Shown here: positions 50,674-62,330 of the stretch, in pieces
How the letters are laid out: every line of letters starts with the position of its first letter
How positions within the stretch are numbered: position 1 is the first letter of the stretch
Source: Nissolia schottii
Lineage: Eukaryota > Streptophyta > Magnoliopsida > Fabales > Fabaceae
NCBI GenBank assembly: GCA_003254905.1
Contig: QANU01105470.1
Location: 7,888-71,887, forward strand
Length of the DNA stretch: 64,000 nt
Direction of reading: 5' to 3'
The notes under the pieces: generated by a model
The model's database searches: none
Told to the model about the DNA's origin: nothing
What the model saw: only the letters and a program-made list of their open reading frames with translations
Position numbers and translations under genes: made by a program

Positions 50674-51142
50674 GAGAGTTGGAAGACGAAATAGAAGAAG
50701 GTGAAAAGAGAATGATTTTCTTTGAGAACACAAAAAACTCGAAGAAAGCTTGAAAGTTGAGAGGTTGAAGGAGATGAAACAGTAGAAAAGGAAATGGTAA
50801 AAGAAGGAGTTATTTATACTAAGAGAGGGACTTTGAGAAAAGAGAAGATGAAAGGATGGGTAAGTTTATTTTACCCTGGTTTACCCTAGTTACCTGTATG
50901 GTTAAGGGCAATGATGATGGTTTTGGGATACGGGAGAACGTGAGAACGATCGCGGTAGGGAAGTACAAGGGTTGTGCATTAGAAATCGTTCAACGATGAT
51001 TGATGTGATGGTTAATAGAGTCTCAAGAAGTGGGGGTGAAGCGATAATTTACACAATTACCCCCAAAGTGAAAATGTGAAAATTCAAAGTTCCTACCTTT
51101 CCCTTATTTAAAGATTCAACGGTGAGAACTTGGAGGGGCATC
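50674..51142. other. Probable retrotransposon interior next to an LTR
   Basis: Purine-rich DNA continuing the sequence that the TRIM split. GAACTTGGAGGGGCATC just before 51143 resembles a polypurine tract, which would make the LTR at 51143 a 3' LTR. On the minus strand a short frame starts MASKSTKTSSSKG near 49900 but goes nowhere recognisable. Confidence 0.4.
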
Positions 51143-52174
51143 TGTTAGGGTCGCCAAAATTCACGATACGATCAGAAGTGAATTTTAGTAAGAGTTAGCG
51201 TTGAAAAGGAGTATTGGCGACACAAATGATAATGGCATTACGAAGAAATTTGTCGTGACAAAAGGATTGTCGCGACAATAGTTAATTGGCGACTATAATT
51301 AATGAGTGACTTGTGTAAAGTCACTAATCGAAGTCACAGGAAAGCGTCGACACTACGGCTCGGTGACCGAGACAAGACTTTCGCAAAGATTATATAACTC
51401 ATCTAAAAGTAACTCGGATCGCATTATGATAACGATCCTATACAGGGTGAACATTTGCGATGCGATCCAAGACTTAGCAAAAAATGGGTTGCAAAGACAG
51501 TCTTATGGAGGGAACGGTTAACGTTTTTGAATACAAGAGATAACCTCCTATATGACGTGACCCATGAGGGGAAGTAACTTCCCACCTTTAGAAATGTGGC
51601 ACAACCGCTGCATGTACGTGTCACACATGCACGTGTAATTGACCCGTGTTTTGTGGGCCATAATGTGTCGAGTTGGCAACCGTCATAGCGATGGGGGGAA
51701 GACAGTTAAGAGCCCTGAAACTCTATAAATAGAGGGCTCCTGGGATAAATTCGAGGTGGTTCACTGACTTACCAAGCGACTCATGTAAGTCCCCCAGCCG
51801 GCAATCAGCACTCACAAGGAAGCTCAGCATATGCCACCACCCTTTTCATTTTCTTTTCAACTTATTTCCTACTTTCATAGGAGTAACTCGTAGCTTGTAG
51901 TTTTTTCTCAACCTTATCACACTCTTTTCTCCCTTTTTTACACTATAACCTGCATTATAATCTTTCGCCCTTGACAATGAAATTGTAATCAAAAGTCACC
52001 GTTTGGTGATTCATAAATATAATTACAAATTTCAGTCTCTCACTTCCTACTCTCCTCTCAATTGTGAATTCACGCCCCTGTTCTTTACCAAGAACACCAC
52101 AATTGCCTGTCCCCTTTAAAACAATCTTTTACATTTGCGCCGAGAGATTCCCTTGAATTATTTCGCCTGAAACA
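51143..52174 (+). mobile_element. LTR of the second family (1.03 kb)
   Basis: TGTTAGGGTCGCC...TTCGCCTGAAACA, with TATAAATAGAGGG at about 51724. Same family as 29287-30334. Probably a 3' LTR because a polypurine-like tract precedes it. No protein domain identifies the lineage. Confidence 0.75.
51724..51731 (+). promoter_or_regulatory. LTR TATA box (second family)
   Basis: CTCTATAAATAGAGGG, a near-palindromic TATA region, followed by AAGTCCCCCAGCC about 60 bp downstream. Confidence 0.65.
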
Positions 52175-52837
52175 GTTTATTTATAAGACCATTAATTTAT
52201 TATATAAAGTATTTTATCATGCATGAACATTAGTATGCCACGTCAGAGGGCAGTGACACTAGGTGCGGTAACATCCTAAGTTTGGGCTTGTAACATCCCG
52301 ACTTTTCCCTTATAAAGATTTTTAAATAATAAATAAATAAGAATAAATTAATAAGATTGAAAAATTTAATTATTAAATTTAATCCATGAAATATTAGTTA
52401 AAAATAGTAATTTTGCGATTTCGCGGAGTCTTGTGAGGTCCGAATCGATTTTCGGTTAATATTAAGATTTAATTACGACTCAAAGGAGTCCATAAAATAC
52501 ACTAATATGAAAATAAATTTAAGAATGCACAAATAAAATTAAATAAGTAATAAGGAAAATTAGTGGGTCATAACGGTATTTCCGAAATATTTTTTGGACA
52601 GCTATACGCGAAGTACCGGGACTGCGAACGACAAAACACGATCAAATATGATCAAAATTGTACCGAAGGGGTCACCCTAATCCCCTGCCACGGTTGGCAG
52701 GGATATTTTTAGATATATGTATATAATATATTATTATATAATATAATAATAGTAGTGAATAGTAAAAATAATAATATAATAATAAATTATATAAAAAACA
52801 CTAACTAAGGCGGCATGATGCACCGCCTCAGCACCCC

Positions 52838-52838
<1 letters not shown>

Positions 52839-52882
<44 letters not shown>
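52839..52882. repeat. (TA)n microsatellite in 5' LTR
   Basis: Interrupted TA tract of about 40 bp. Confidence 0.95.
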
Positions 52883-52885
<3 letters not shown>

Positions 52886-53105
52886 ACATATATGCCTTTT
52901 GAAGGCCATTTTCCCCGTGCCCCTTAATTCATATTTTCATATTGTTAAATTTATTTCTGCTCTGTTTGTGCGCTCTGCGGTTACGCCGTTGGATTCAGGA
53001 AAAATAGCACGATCGCCTCAAGGTTCGCAGGAGTCTTTTCTGTAACATCCCAGTTTTCCCTTAGCAAAGATTTCGCATAATAAATTCGTGTAAGAACTCC
53101 TTTAG

Positions 53106-53745
53106 AGGTTGGAAGCGTGAGCTACAAGTGTCCGTCAAGCACCGGGACGTGCGTGACTAGGTGGCTAGGGTAGACAAGTGCCAGATTTAGGGAGGTTAGG
53201 CTTTGGAATCCCGAAGGGGAAGAATAAGGTTTAGTGAGTAGATGTAGAAATACAAGAAAGTGAAGAGAGGAGGGCATGGGAGTCGAGTAAGCGTGGCAGT
53301 AGAATAAGTAAGTTTAAAGAGGACAAGTATGCATCGTATAAAGGGGGTTAAGGACATATGTAAGAGTACAACTAGGGTTGGAGGTATAAACATAAATCCA
53401 AGAAGATGGAATAACAATTAAGTGTGAGGGGATCAAGTCTGAATGCGGCTGCGTAATCCAATTTAGGTTTCACCTAGAGAAGTATGAAAGTTGGGTTTGG
53501 AGGGCAAAGGAGGGTGTACTAAGCTTAAGAAGGAAAAAGGTGCTCAGGGTGCGAGGGAAGCAAAGAGAATATAAAATTAGGAGCGATCGAGGTTAGAATG
53601 GGAACCTTAAGATATTAAGGTGAAAAGGGAGAATCTAAAAGAAATAGAAGGAGTATAGAATACCCAAGAGCTTCGGAACAAGAAAGGATATCCGAGAACA
53701 CTAGCAACGCTGGGAATGTCAGGAAAGTGGAAGCCTGATTCCCTA
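53106..53745. other. Extra 640-bp purine-rich segment in the LTR
   Basis: Related LTRs pass directly from the start block to the TTCTGTC...GACACTCAAAC block. Here about 640 bp of G/A-rich DNA lies between them. No long frame, terminal repeats or known motif. Origin unknown. Confidence 0.5.
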
Positions 53746-54165
53746 GGACACGAGTGCCTATAGAAATTATTCTAGTTAGTTTCTCAAAATTCTACTGACA
53801 CTCAAACGATTCCTTTTAACCTTTAGAATTGGGTGCAAACCTAAACCATCTGCCAGACGAAATTCTGTTCAATTTCGGACGATTCTGCAGACACTAGAAC
53901 AGCTCCTTTCGGCCAATAGAATCTAGCACAATGGTTAAATTCTCTGGAAAACCATACCCTTAGAAAGGAAAAGGATATAAATACCTTGGGTTAATCCCAA
54001 ATCCTCACCAGGAAGGTTAGGAGATCGCAGAAACTACAAGCGGAATGGGTGTCTGCAGTCACTCGAGCTTAACGTTGTGTCCAAGGTATCTGTGGAAAAT
54101 ATACCTCCGGGGAAAAAAAATTCACCAATACCTTGAAGTAATCACACCTCCGTGTAGGGGACAAT

Positions 54166-54256
54166 TAGAGGATCGCGACGGTACAAGCGGAATATTTTTC
54201 AGACGACCGTGCGCGACGCACCGGCATTGCGAACGACCGAATATGAGCGAAACGGG
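54166..54256 (+). promoter_or_regulatory. Conserved LTR box, best-preserved copy
   Basis: GAGGATCGCGACGGTACAAG, then GGAATATTTTTCAGACGACC, GTGCGCGACGCACCGG and GAGCGAAACGGGAC. GTGCGCGACGCAC is an imperfect palindrome. It sits about 190-280 bp upstream of TATAAATA at 54446. Confidence 0.6.
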
Positions 54257-55054
54257 ACTGAGTGGGACCCACATGGGAGATGACCACGTGATTATTCTGC
54301 TTTTCCAAGGAAAATAATTAAATATTCATTGATTTGACTTTATAATTATCCAAACTAATTAAATAATTAGGAAATTAAATTATAATGGCATTTTGGTAAT
54401 TTTGGCCAAGGGTAAAATAGTAAAATGGGCATTCAGCCCTTGCTCTATAAATACCCCCCCAAAACCGAAAATGACATGGGAAATTAGAAACCTTGCCAGA
54501 ACTCTGTCCATTTGCCCGATCGACTGTTGTTCTGTCAAACCGGAGACCCAGACACCGCCTGCCTTAAACCCAGTTCACTTCCTCTAGGAATCCCCTAACC
54601 CTAACCCACGAAAATCCCTTCAAAAACCCTAAGGAAATCTTGAAGAAATTCAGCCAAGAGGATCTAGGAGGCGTCAGAGCAAGCCAGGAGCCAACAGGAC
54701 TGGGGAAAAACGGGTACACCTAACGGAAGCTAGGCAGAAGCTCTGCACTTGGAGGACTACTCTCCCCTAACTCTCTCATCATTCAACCAGCCTCTTGATG
54801 CCTCTAATAAGGTGGGTAAACTTGGCTTGCTCATCTCCTTGGAGCTTATGTTTGCTTATGTTTGATTCTAAGTGATTATGTGAACTATGGTGGTTTATGT
54901 CAGAATTGTTATGCTAGTATATAGGAGTGATTCTGAAGGGGCCTGTGACCTGGATTAGGTTGTATTTTAATTGTTGGAACTTGTGGAGGAACCCCAAGGA
55001 GTGTCCATAAACAAAGGAAAGCAAGAACACAAAGGGAGTATGCTGCAGTTTCGC

Positions 55055-55285
55055 CTAGAACGCTGAGCGGTCTCAAGAACCGCTGAGCGGCCTAGGGCTG
55101 AAACTTAGCAATAAGGTTGGAAAATGTTTCTGAAGTGTGAAAACCTTCAGGGACCGCTGAGCGGCCATGAGGCACCGCTGAGTGAACTGAAGTCTAATTT
55201 GAAAAATGGATTGAAAAAGAGTTTTGTGACGGGGATAGTTTCAGGGACCGCTGAGCGGACCACATGGGCGCTGAGCGGCCTGAAA
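55055..55285. repeat. CCGCTGAGCGG array
   Basis: Six or so copies such as AACGCTGAGCGGTCT and GGGACCGCTGAGCGGCC, clustered in pairs and separated by unrelated DNA. Confidence 0.9.
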
Positions 55286-56014
55286 CAGTTATTTTTACGA
55301 AACCAAGTTTTATGAAAACTGTCTTGGACACACAGTTCCAACAATTATTAAGCTGATTGATATACATGAAGTATGTTTATGATGGTGTATGTGGAACATT
55401 GCATGAGGTATGTTTATGATGACGTATGTGGAACATTGCGTGAAGTATGTTTATGATGTTGTATAAGGAATATTGCATGAAGTATGTTTATGATGATGTT
55501 ATAATGTCATGCATCATGAGAACATGGTTGTCATTTAAGTGTTAGGACAACCTTAGAGAACTAGAGGTTAATCACCTAATATGTAAAGATTATAACTGAA
55601 CACTAGGGAATAAGTATGTAGTTATATGATAGGAATCCTTTCTCTTGGCGTAAGCCCCCCTCACCAGTCCCGCAAGGTGGAATGGTTAATGATAAGAAAT
55701 GAAAAAAGAATGAAAGAAAGAAAAGAAAGATGGTAAAGAGATGATGAATGCTAAGGGTGATGTCACACCTAAGTAATAATGATGATGATGATGCTTGAGT
55801 CCACGCTTGGTTGCGTCGCAAGGGCCACCCCCTCGCCATCCCAGCAGTTGGATGGTTATCTCTATTGATGTACGAAGACGGAACAATAGTTATCCGCGGT
55901 AGTTCGCAACCACTCAGGTGTAAGCGCATCCTGGTCGTCATCAATTTGAGGACAGAAATAGGATGTAACCGAAAGGCCATGGTTACATGAGTGGAAGGAC
56001 TCAAGATGAAAGGT

Positions 56015-56090
56015 TGCACCCCCGGTCTAATAGTTAGCTGGAAGGATGCGACGCCCGGTCCAATAGTTAGCCCGGTCCAATATGTCCACT
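56015..56090. repeat. Three short direct repeats at an LTR junction
   Basis: CCCGGTCYAATAGTTAGC occurs twice and a shortened CCCGGTCCAATA once, within 70 bp, where the inner LTR meets the outer one. Suggests slippage or template switching at the junction. Confidence 0.75.
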
Positions 56091-56994
56091 AAGATTTTAA
56101 TATTAACAAGGATAATTAATAGGTCACAACGGTGTGTCCGGAATATTTTTAGGACATCCGGACATAAATAATTAATGAACAAACATGACCTAAAATACAC
56201 TAAGGGCAAAATTAGAAAATAAATGATGACCAAAGGCCACTAAACCTGCGGCCAGCCCTCCCAAACCCGAACACACACACACAAACACTCTAAACCTATT
56301 TCATTTCTTCTTCCTAAGTTCTAAGGCTTCAAGCTCCATAATCATCAAAGTTCAACCATCATTTCTTGTTCTCGTCATCATCAATCATTCTAAAATCAAT
56401 CAAGAAGGCAAGCTAGTCTCAAGATTAAGAGTTTCTCTTCAAGAGGAAGCAAGAACACCAAGTTCCATAACCCTAAAACTCCATAACCTAGGTTTGCATT
56501 TTTCTTGACAAAGAAGAGTTCAAGCAAGCCATCAAGCTTCAATCTCATCATCATAATTCATTCTTAAGTCCCTAAGGAAGACAATCAAGAGTAGTTGGTG
56601 AGTTTTCATCCCTTGGTGAAGAACCAAGCTTCCATAACCATGCTTACCCTAATTATGTTAAGAATTTCATTTTAGGTCAAGAAGGTTCAAGCAAGCAAGC
56701 AAGGCTTGATTTCCTCTTCCTTCTAGCGTCAACAAGTTCTTGAGGAAGTGGGTAACTCTAGTTCCTCACCTCTTTGATGGTGGCTAAGTGTTGTGTGATT
56801 GTATGTGTATGTATGTGAATTTTGAGTTTATGGACATAAATGCTAGAAATGATGTTAGGACTTAGGAAGATAATTCTGAAGGGTCTTGTGACCTGGATTA
56901 GATAGGATTATTATGATTGAATTATGTGTGAGACTCATGTAGGGTTCCATGGAAGCCAAGGGGAGAAAATGGAAGAGATGAGCCATTCGGTTTT

Positions 56995-57225
56995 CAGCTC
57001 TCGCACAGGGACCGCTGAGCGGAGGCTCAGGCGCCGCTGAGCGGGCTGAAGCCCACGTGGAAAGTGAAAAAAGATATTTTTAATGTAAGGCGGTGGAGAA
57101 AATTCGAGAAAATTTCAACCGCTTAGCAATGAGGTCAGTACCGCTGAGCGATACAGCCTCTATCGCTGAGCGGAGGAGCTCAAACCGCTGAGCGAACATC
57201 AGTTTTCGCTGAGCGGCTTGAGACT
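56995..57225. repeat. CCGCTGAGCGG array
   Basis: Seven or so units (GGACCGCTGAGCGGAGG, GCGCCGCTGAGCGGGCT, TACCGCTGAGCGATAC, ATCGCTGAGCGGAGG). Confidence 0.9.
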
Positions 57226-57489
57226 AATGAAAGCTGATGGCACCCTCTTGAGGCTCATAGTCTGGTAATTGATGCTGTAAAGATGAGTGATAGTTGAATT
57301 GTATGAACGTATATGCTGTATGTAATGAAAATGTACTGACCATACATGTTACCTGTGATTTATGATAAAATCTGTAGCATCTCATGCATTCATGACACAC
57401 CTAGTTAAAGACATGATAATTAACTCTGAGATAAGTAAAGATGCTGAAATGAACCATAGGGAAACCAGTATGCCATGCTGCAGGTACCA

Positions 57490-57640
57490 TTAATGCTGCT
57501 GAAAAGGGCCAATGCCCAATGCTGCTGAACCAGGGCCAATGCCCAATGCTGCTGAAACATGGCTATATGCCACATGCTGAAAAGGGCTAAATGCCCAATA
57601 CTGAAAAGGCTATATGCCCATGCTGAAAAGGCCGTGATCA
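57490..57640. repeat. GGGCCAATGCCC / GCTGCTGAA array
   Basis: Units such as AAGGGCCAATGCCCAATGCT and GGCTATATGCCCATGCTGAA, each with a GGGC..GCCC dyad. Confidence 0.85.
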
Positions 57641-58132
57641 CGTGAGCCACTATGATCCCACTTCAGGAGGTCGAGGCATCCTGAATGTGGAAGCCCGCCA
57701 CAGGTGGTGTCGAGATGGCATACCTGGAGGTGTGCGGTTACCACGCCTATGCATTGTCGAAAGGGGGCAAGCTTAGGTGGGGGTACAATATCCGCCCACT
57801 GTCGAGGGGTCCCGGGGGGCACACGGTAGGTGGAAGCCCACCGGAGTAAGGTCTGGATAGTGTCGGCCTATACTGAGGGTGTGAGGTTATTCCGTCATAC
57901 TAGTGTCAACAGAGGACATTACTATGGTGGGAATAACACCTATTCTGTTATGCTGTTACATTATGTTATGCTGTTATACTGTTAGACATGTTTATGCTGA
58001 TGATTCTTCTACATGTATTCTGCTGCATTCTGTTATGTCTGCGTTGGATGATTGTGTGATGCATATTCTGGCGATTCTGTTATGCTGAATGTACTCCAAT
58101 TATATGTTGTCATTCAGTTTGATTAGAATGTA

Positions 58133-58420
58133 TGATCTGCTGTTATGCCGTACCGTCAAGAGCACGCTCGAGACGGTTTACACGAGATATTAATCAGCAC
58201 GAGAATGTAGTAAGCAAGAGTAGTTCCCATGTCACATATTAATGCAGATAAAGCCGTTCAGATAGGCCAGATAATNATCTGTTGTTACGCCGTACCGTCA
58301 AGAGCACACTCGAGACGGTTTACACGAGATATTTATCAGCACGAGAATGTAGTGAGCAAGAGTAGTTCCCATGTCACATATTAATGCAAATAAAGCCGTT
58401 CAGATAGGCCAGATAATAAA
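58133..58420. repeat. Duplicated contig ends around one N (58276)
   Basis: 58133-58275 and 58277-58420 are the same LTR stretch with about six differences in 140 bp, joined by one N. Likely an unmerged overlap between two copies or haplotypes. Confidence 0.8.
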
Positions 58421-60344
58421 TGGTAGGGACTTTAGTATACATGTTCACTAGAGATCTCTGAGCGACCTGAAGTCCGACATAATCTGATATACGACTCAGG
58501 AACTAAGGTTATTCCCACTGAGAACCTACCGACTCATCCCCCACTATTTTATGACTTCAGGTACCGAAGATGATGAATCTTATTTTGAGAATGCAGAAGA
58601 GCTGCTAGCTGAGCCATGAGTGGCTAGGAGATAGATAGATGTTTGTATTTTGCCAAGGGCTTACTGAGTAGCATTCCAGTAGTCCTTGTATTTTGATGTG
58701 ATGTACTCTGACTTATGTATTTAGTATTACAGTTTATGTGTATGTGATGTATATTGTACTTACTATGTATACAATGAGGTGACTTTGTATGGTGGACCCA
58801 ATGGATGTCTATTACAGATTCTACGTATGATAATGTTATCCGTTTTGTTATATTTGTTTTGTTCCAACGCATGGCTCTATGTTATTATTAATATGATACA
58901 AGCAAAAGTTTAAAATGGGTCCTTATTTTCTTGAGCAACGACTATTTTCACAAGATAACTATGGACTAAAGTATTCCGACCAAGTAGACAACAACCTAGT
59001 GAGCTTTGTTTACTACGTACGGGTAAACAGTTAGCTAGGGTGTTTCATGAAGCAATAGGTAGAGCTAAGGAACCCCACTGAGGACTAAGTGTTCTCACCC
59101 CCACTTGGTCATGGATCCAGGTGGGCATAGAGAGGAGATCGACCCAAGGTACGCATGGTATGCGACAGAGAGCTGTAGATCGGAGCTGGAGCAAGAAGAC
59201 TACGGTCGTGCTAAGGCTATAAATATTTTGTATTATGTTCTATGATTTCTATACTCTTTGCGTAAATATTTATTATTAAGGCAATGTGTAACTGTGTTTT
59301 GGGACCTTGATTGTAAATATATATGTACACTTGTTTCTCATGTTCCACTATGATCTCTACCTAACTTGTGGTAAACGCTAGCGATTATTGTTATATGTTC
59401 TCTTAATCACACACGGCTCCTAATTTATAACTTGATAAGCACACAAACGAATTTTAAAATTGGTCCATATTTTCCATAATCAAGTATTTTCAAAAAGTAA
59501 CTAGGGACTATAAGTATTCCCACCAAGTGAATAACAACCCTGTGAGCATTGCTTACTACCATGGAAGTGGGCAGTTAGCAGGGATGTTACATTTTCTCGC
59601 AATTTTCAGAACGCTCAAAAAGTTGGTAAACCGTCCTAACCACTATCTATGTGGTTCCAAAATGTTTGATGATGTTTGTAATATGTTTTGTGATAGATTA
59701 TGTTAGGCTAAGTTGCTTGATGATATCCATGTGATATTTTATGCTAGAATATGTTAGGTTTCTTGCTATATGTCCTCTTTGATGAATTCCCATGGAATTT
59801 ATGTGAATATGTGAGATATACATGCTATATGTGATTTATGAGGTAATTGATAGGAAAATATGAGATTTATGATGAGAAATGATTATGAGACATGAAATTA
59901 TATTCCTTATGATGTGAAATATTATGATAAATATCTAGGAAATTGCTTATGACGATGGTTGTGCTATGTTTTGTGTTAGAATATGTTAGGTTTTAATTGC
60001 TAAATGATGTTCTTGAAGGTTTCTATCGATTATACTTGTATCTGGAAGTTTCTGCAGGTCTGGTACTTTATTGGAATAATTGTTAGAATTAGGTTGGTGA
60101 TAAATGACGAATATGATGACATGGGATATTGAACTATAATTGCTATGTATATGAATGTTTTAAGATGATAAATTGTGCTTATTGAACAGGATAATGAATA
60201 AGTGATATATGTGGATGTTTTACGAGATATAGAATAATAGTTATGTTAAAGAAGAAAATGCTTAGGATGACATGACTTGTATATGACACTATGACATGCT
60301 TGATGTACATGACAACATGTTATGACATGACATAAACATGATAC

Positions 60345-60740
60345 GGAGGACGCTGCCCTAGGGTAGTGGATTTCCTCATAATATGACACGGAGGACGTTG
60401 TCCTCGGGCAAGTGGATTTCCTCAGAATATGACACGGAGGACGCTGCCATCGGGCAAGTGGATTTCCTCATATTATGACACGGAGGACGCTGTCATACGA
60501 CAAGTGGATTTCCTTAGGCGTTTTATATGCCACACTTAATATGATATGGAGGACGCTGCCCTATGACAAGTGGATTTCCTCAACCCTAAAGATGACATGG
60601 AGGACGCTGCCCTATGACAAGTGGATTTCCTCAACCCTAAAGATGACATGGAGGACGCTGTCATACGGCAAGTGGATTTTCTCAGGCATTTTATATGCCA
60701 TAATACTATATGGAGGACGCTGTCCTATGACAAATGGATT
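60345..60740. repeat. GGAGGACGCTG...GGATTTCCTC array
   Basis: Eight units, spaced 45-66 bp, each with GGAGGACGCTGYCMT followed by CAAGTGGATTTCCTCA. GAGGA and TCCTC can pair within a unit. A 104-residue open frame across it (60475-60789) is a repeat artefact. Confidence 0.92.
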
Positions 60741-61578
60741 TCCTCAAGCATTTCTATATGTTGTACATGAATATGATATGTCTATATGATACACGTATAT
60801 GATGATGGGTAATACATGAATATGATGATATGTGATTTAATTGTATATGTGATTCAGGGATTAGAATAGAGAACAAATGACCTAGATAAGGAAAGATAAG
60901 TTCCCTCAGTCACCTAGTAATCATAGGTAGCTGCTCAGGCTTAGGATGGATATTAATAACTAGTAGGGATGTAATATAATTGTGACACTTAGAGACCCCT
61001 GAGCGGTGGAATCATAATTGAGAGTAAAACGATTAACGATGACAAAGGTTTTCCCACTGAGAACGTAGAGTTCTCACACCCGCTCCTTTATGATTCTAGG
61101 TGAGCACGATAATCGTCAGCACGACACGTGGAGAAGCAGACTTGAAGAAGACGAAACCGAAGAGTAGGATAGCAGGGGCTTGACCAGAGAGGTTACAATC
61201 AGCCCTTAGTTAGTATAGTTAATATTATACACTACGGTGAGAAAGTACATGTATGTAGTAAATATGATAATACCTATGTAAATGTTTGTGATATATGTTA
61301 TGGACCACTTGTCTGCTTATTGATTGATGTTGTTATGTCGGAGTAATTATCCATTAGGTAAAGCTTTAATGTTTGCATTATAAATTCTATCTGACGCACG
61401 ACTCATATTTTGTATCATAGGTATATAAAGAAAAAGTTTCAAAACGGTCCATATTTTTTAAGTAAGAAATATTTTTCAAGATAAAAGTAGGGGCTAAAAG
61501 TAACCCCAACCAAAGCAGAAAATAACCTGGTGAGCATTGTTTGCGATGTACACGTAAACAGTTAGCTAAGGTGTTACA

Positions 61579-61602
61579 TTTGGTATCAGAGCAATTTGGT
61601 CC
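61579..61602 (+). other. Primer binding site (initiator tRNA-Met type)
   Basis: TTTGGTATCAGAGCAATTTG directly after the LTR end. TGGTATCAGAGC is the usual plant site matching the 3' end of initiator Met tRNA. Confidence 0.9.
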
Positions 61603-61746
61603 AAGTGAGCCTTAGGACTGAGTTGCGCTATGCTTTCGAGCATGTTGACGGTGTATGACTCTACCAAGTTGTATGTGCTAAGCTAGGTGTACTAGCCTTT
61701 CTTGAGCCTGATCAACTCGAGATTTGTACACGTACAATAGTTAGCC

Positions 61747-62330
61747 ATGCCTCCACGCATGGGCCCAGCACAACGCATTCATGAATCGGCAGACTTCGCC
61801 GGCATCCTCCGAAACATGGCAAGGACAAATGCGTGGATAGCAGCCTCGTTGATGCTAAGGAATACTCCTCCAATACCTCAAGAAGTAGATGGTCAGAAGT
61901 ATGTCCAATTCTCACGGGCGAACCTACCCAAATTTGAGGGAGTAATGGACCCCGATGTGGTTCATAGTTGGATAAGGAAGATGGAACAAATTTTTCGAGG
62001 ATATAGCCTATACAGAGGCCTAGAAGGTGAAGTTTGCAGCTAGGCAGCTAGAGGGAACTGCAGGTGAATGGTGGGAGACAGTTAGACTTTCTTTGGAGCA
62101 ACAGGTGGCTCCAGTTACGTGGAACCAGTTCACAGCTATGTTGTTGGAAAAATATTTTCCCCAGGAATTACAAGACCACAAGGAGACAGAGTTCCTGGAA
62201 CTGAAACAGGGAACAATGTCAGTAGCCAAGTATACGACCAAGTTCGAGCGGCTATGCCGATATTCCAGCACTTACCAACTGCGTCCAAGTGAGCAGTGGA
62301 AGTGTAAGAGGTATCAATAGGGGCTGAGAC
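61747..62330 (+). mobile_element. Tekay/Del-type gag remnant
   Basis: Starts about 170 bp after the primer site, with MPPRMGPAQ. It shows the retrotransposon gag pattern: PKFEGVMDPDVVHSWI, then WWETVR, then TAMLLEKYFPQELQDHKETE, then a final KFERLCRY helix. This places the element in the Tekay/Del branch of Ty3/gypsy and, with the adjoining 5' LTR, names the LTR family of the window. The gag is broken and also ends at an LTR inserted at 62331. The polymerase region is not in the window. Confidence 0.85.

Larger units (their letters stand above)
56090..59047 (+). mobile_element. Incomplete Tekay-like LTR, innermost of the stack
   Basis: Ends GCTAGGGTGTTTCA at 59047. It has the diverged box (56115-56200), GAAGTGGGTAACTC (about 56746), two arrays and the conserved 3' half. 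The left end is incomplete, so no target duplication can be read. It contains an N-joined duplicated stretch at 58133-58420. Confidence 0.75.
53041..59591 (+). mobile_element. Tekay-like solo LTR nested in the 5' LTR
   Basis: Starts TGTAACATCCC and ends GGGATGTTACA, a perfect 11-bp inverted pair. TTTTC flanks it at 53036-53040 and 59592-59596. It holds the conserved box (54166-54256), TATAAATA (54446), AAGGTGGGTAAAC (about 54811) and a GCTGAGCGG array. A further LTR (about 56090-59047) lies inside. Confidence 0.88.
52289..61578 (+). mobile_element. 5' LTR of a Tekay-like element, split by a nested LTR
   Basis: Starts TGTAACATCCCGAC at 52289 and ends GCTAAGGTGTTACA at 61578, directly followed by a primer binding site. 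The LTR at 53041-59591 and one copy of its TTTTC duplication interrupt it. Without that it is about 2.73 kb. It contains a diverged box (about 52560-52650), GTTGGTAAACC (about 59622) and the GGAGGACGCTG array (60345-60740). The only LTR here still joined to its own coding interior. Confidence 0.88.

Noticed and set aside
55603-56019. 138-residue minus frame inside an LTR
   Set aside because: Lies wholly within conserved LTR DNA; other LTR copies do not keep the frame open.
60475-60789. 104-residue frame with repeated WRTLPYDKWIS-like units
   Set aside because: The repeat arises because the minisatellite unit length is sometimes a multiple of three; spacing varies and the frame is not kept across the array.
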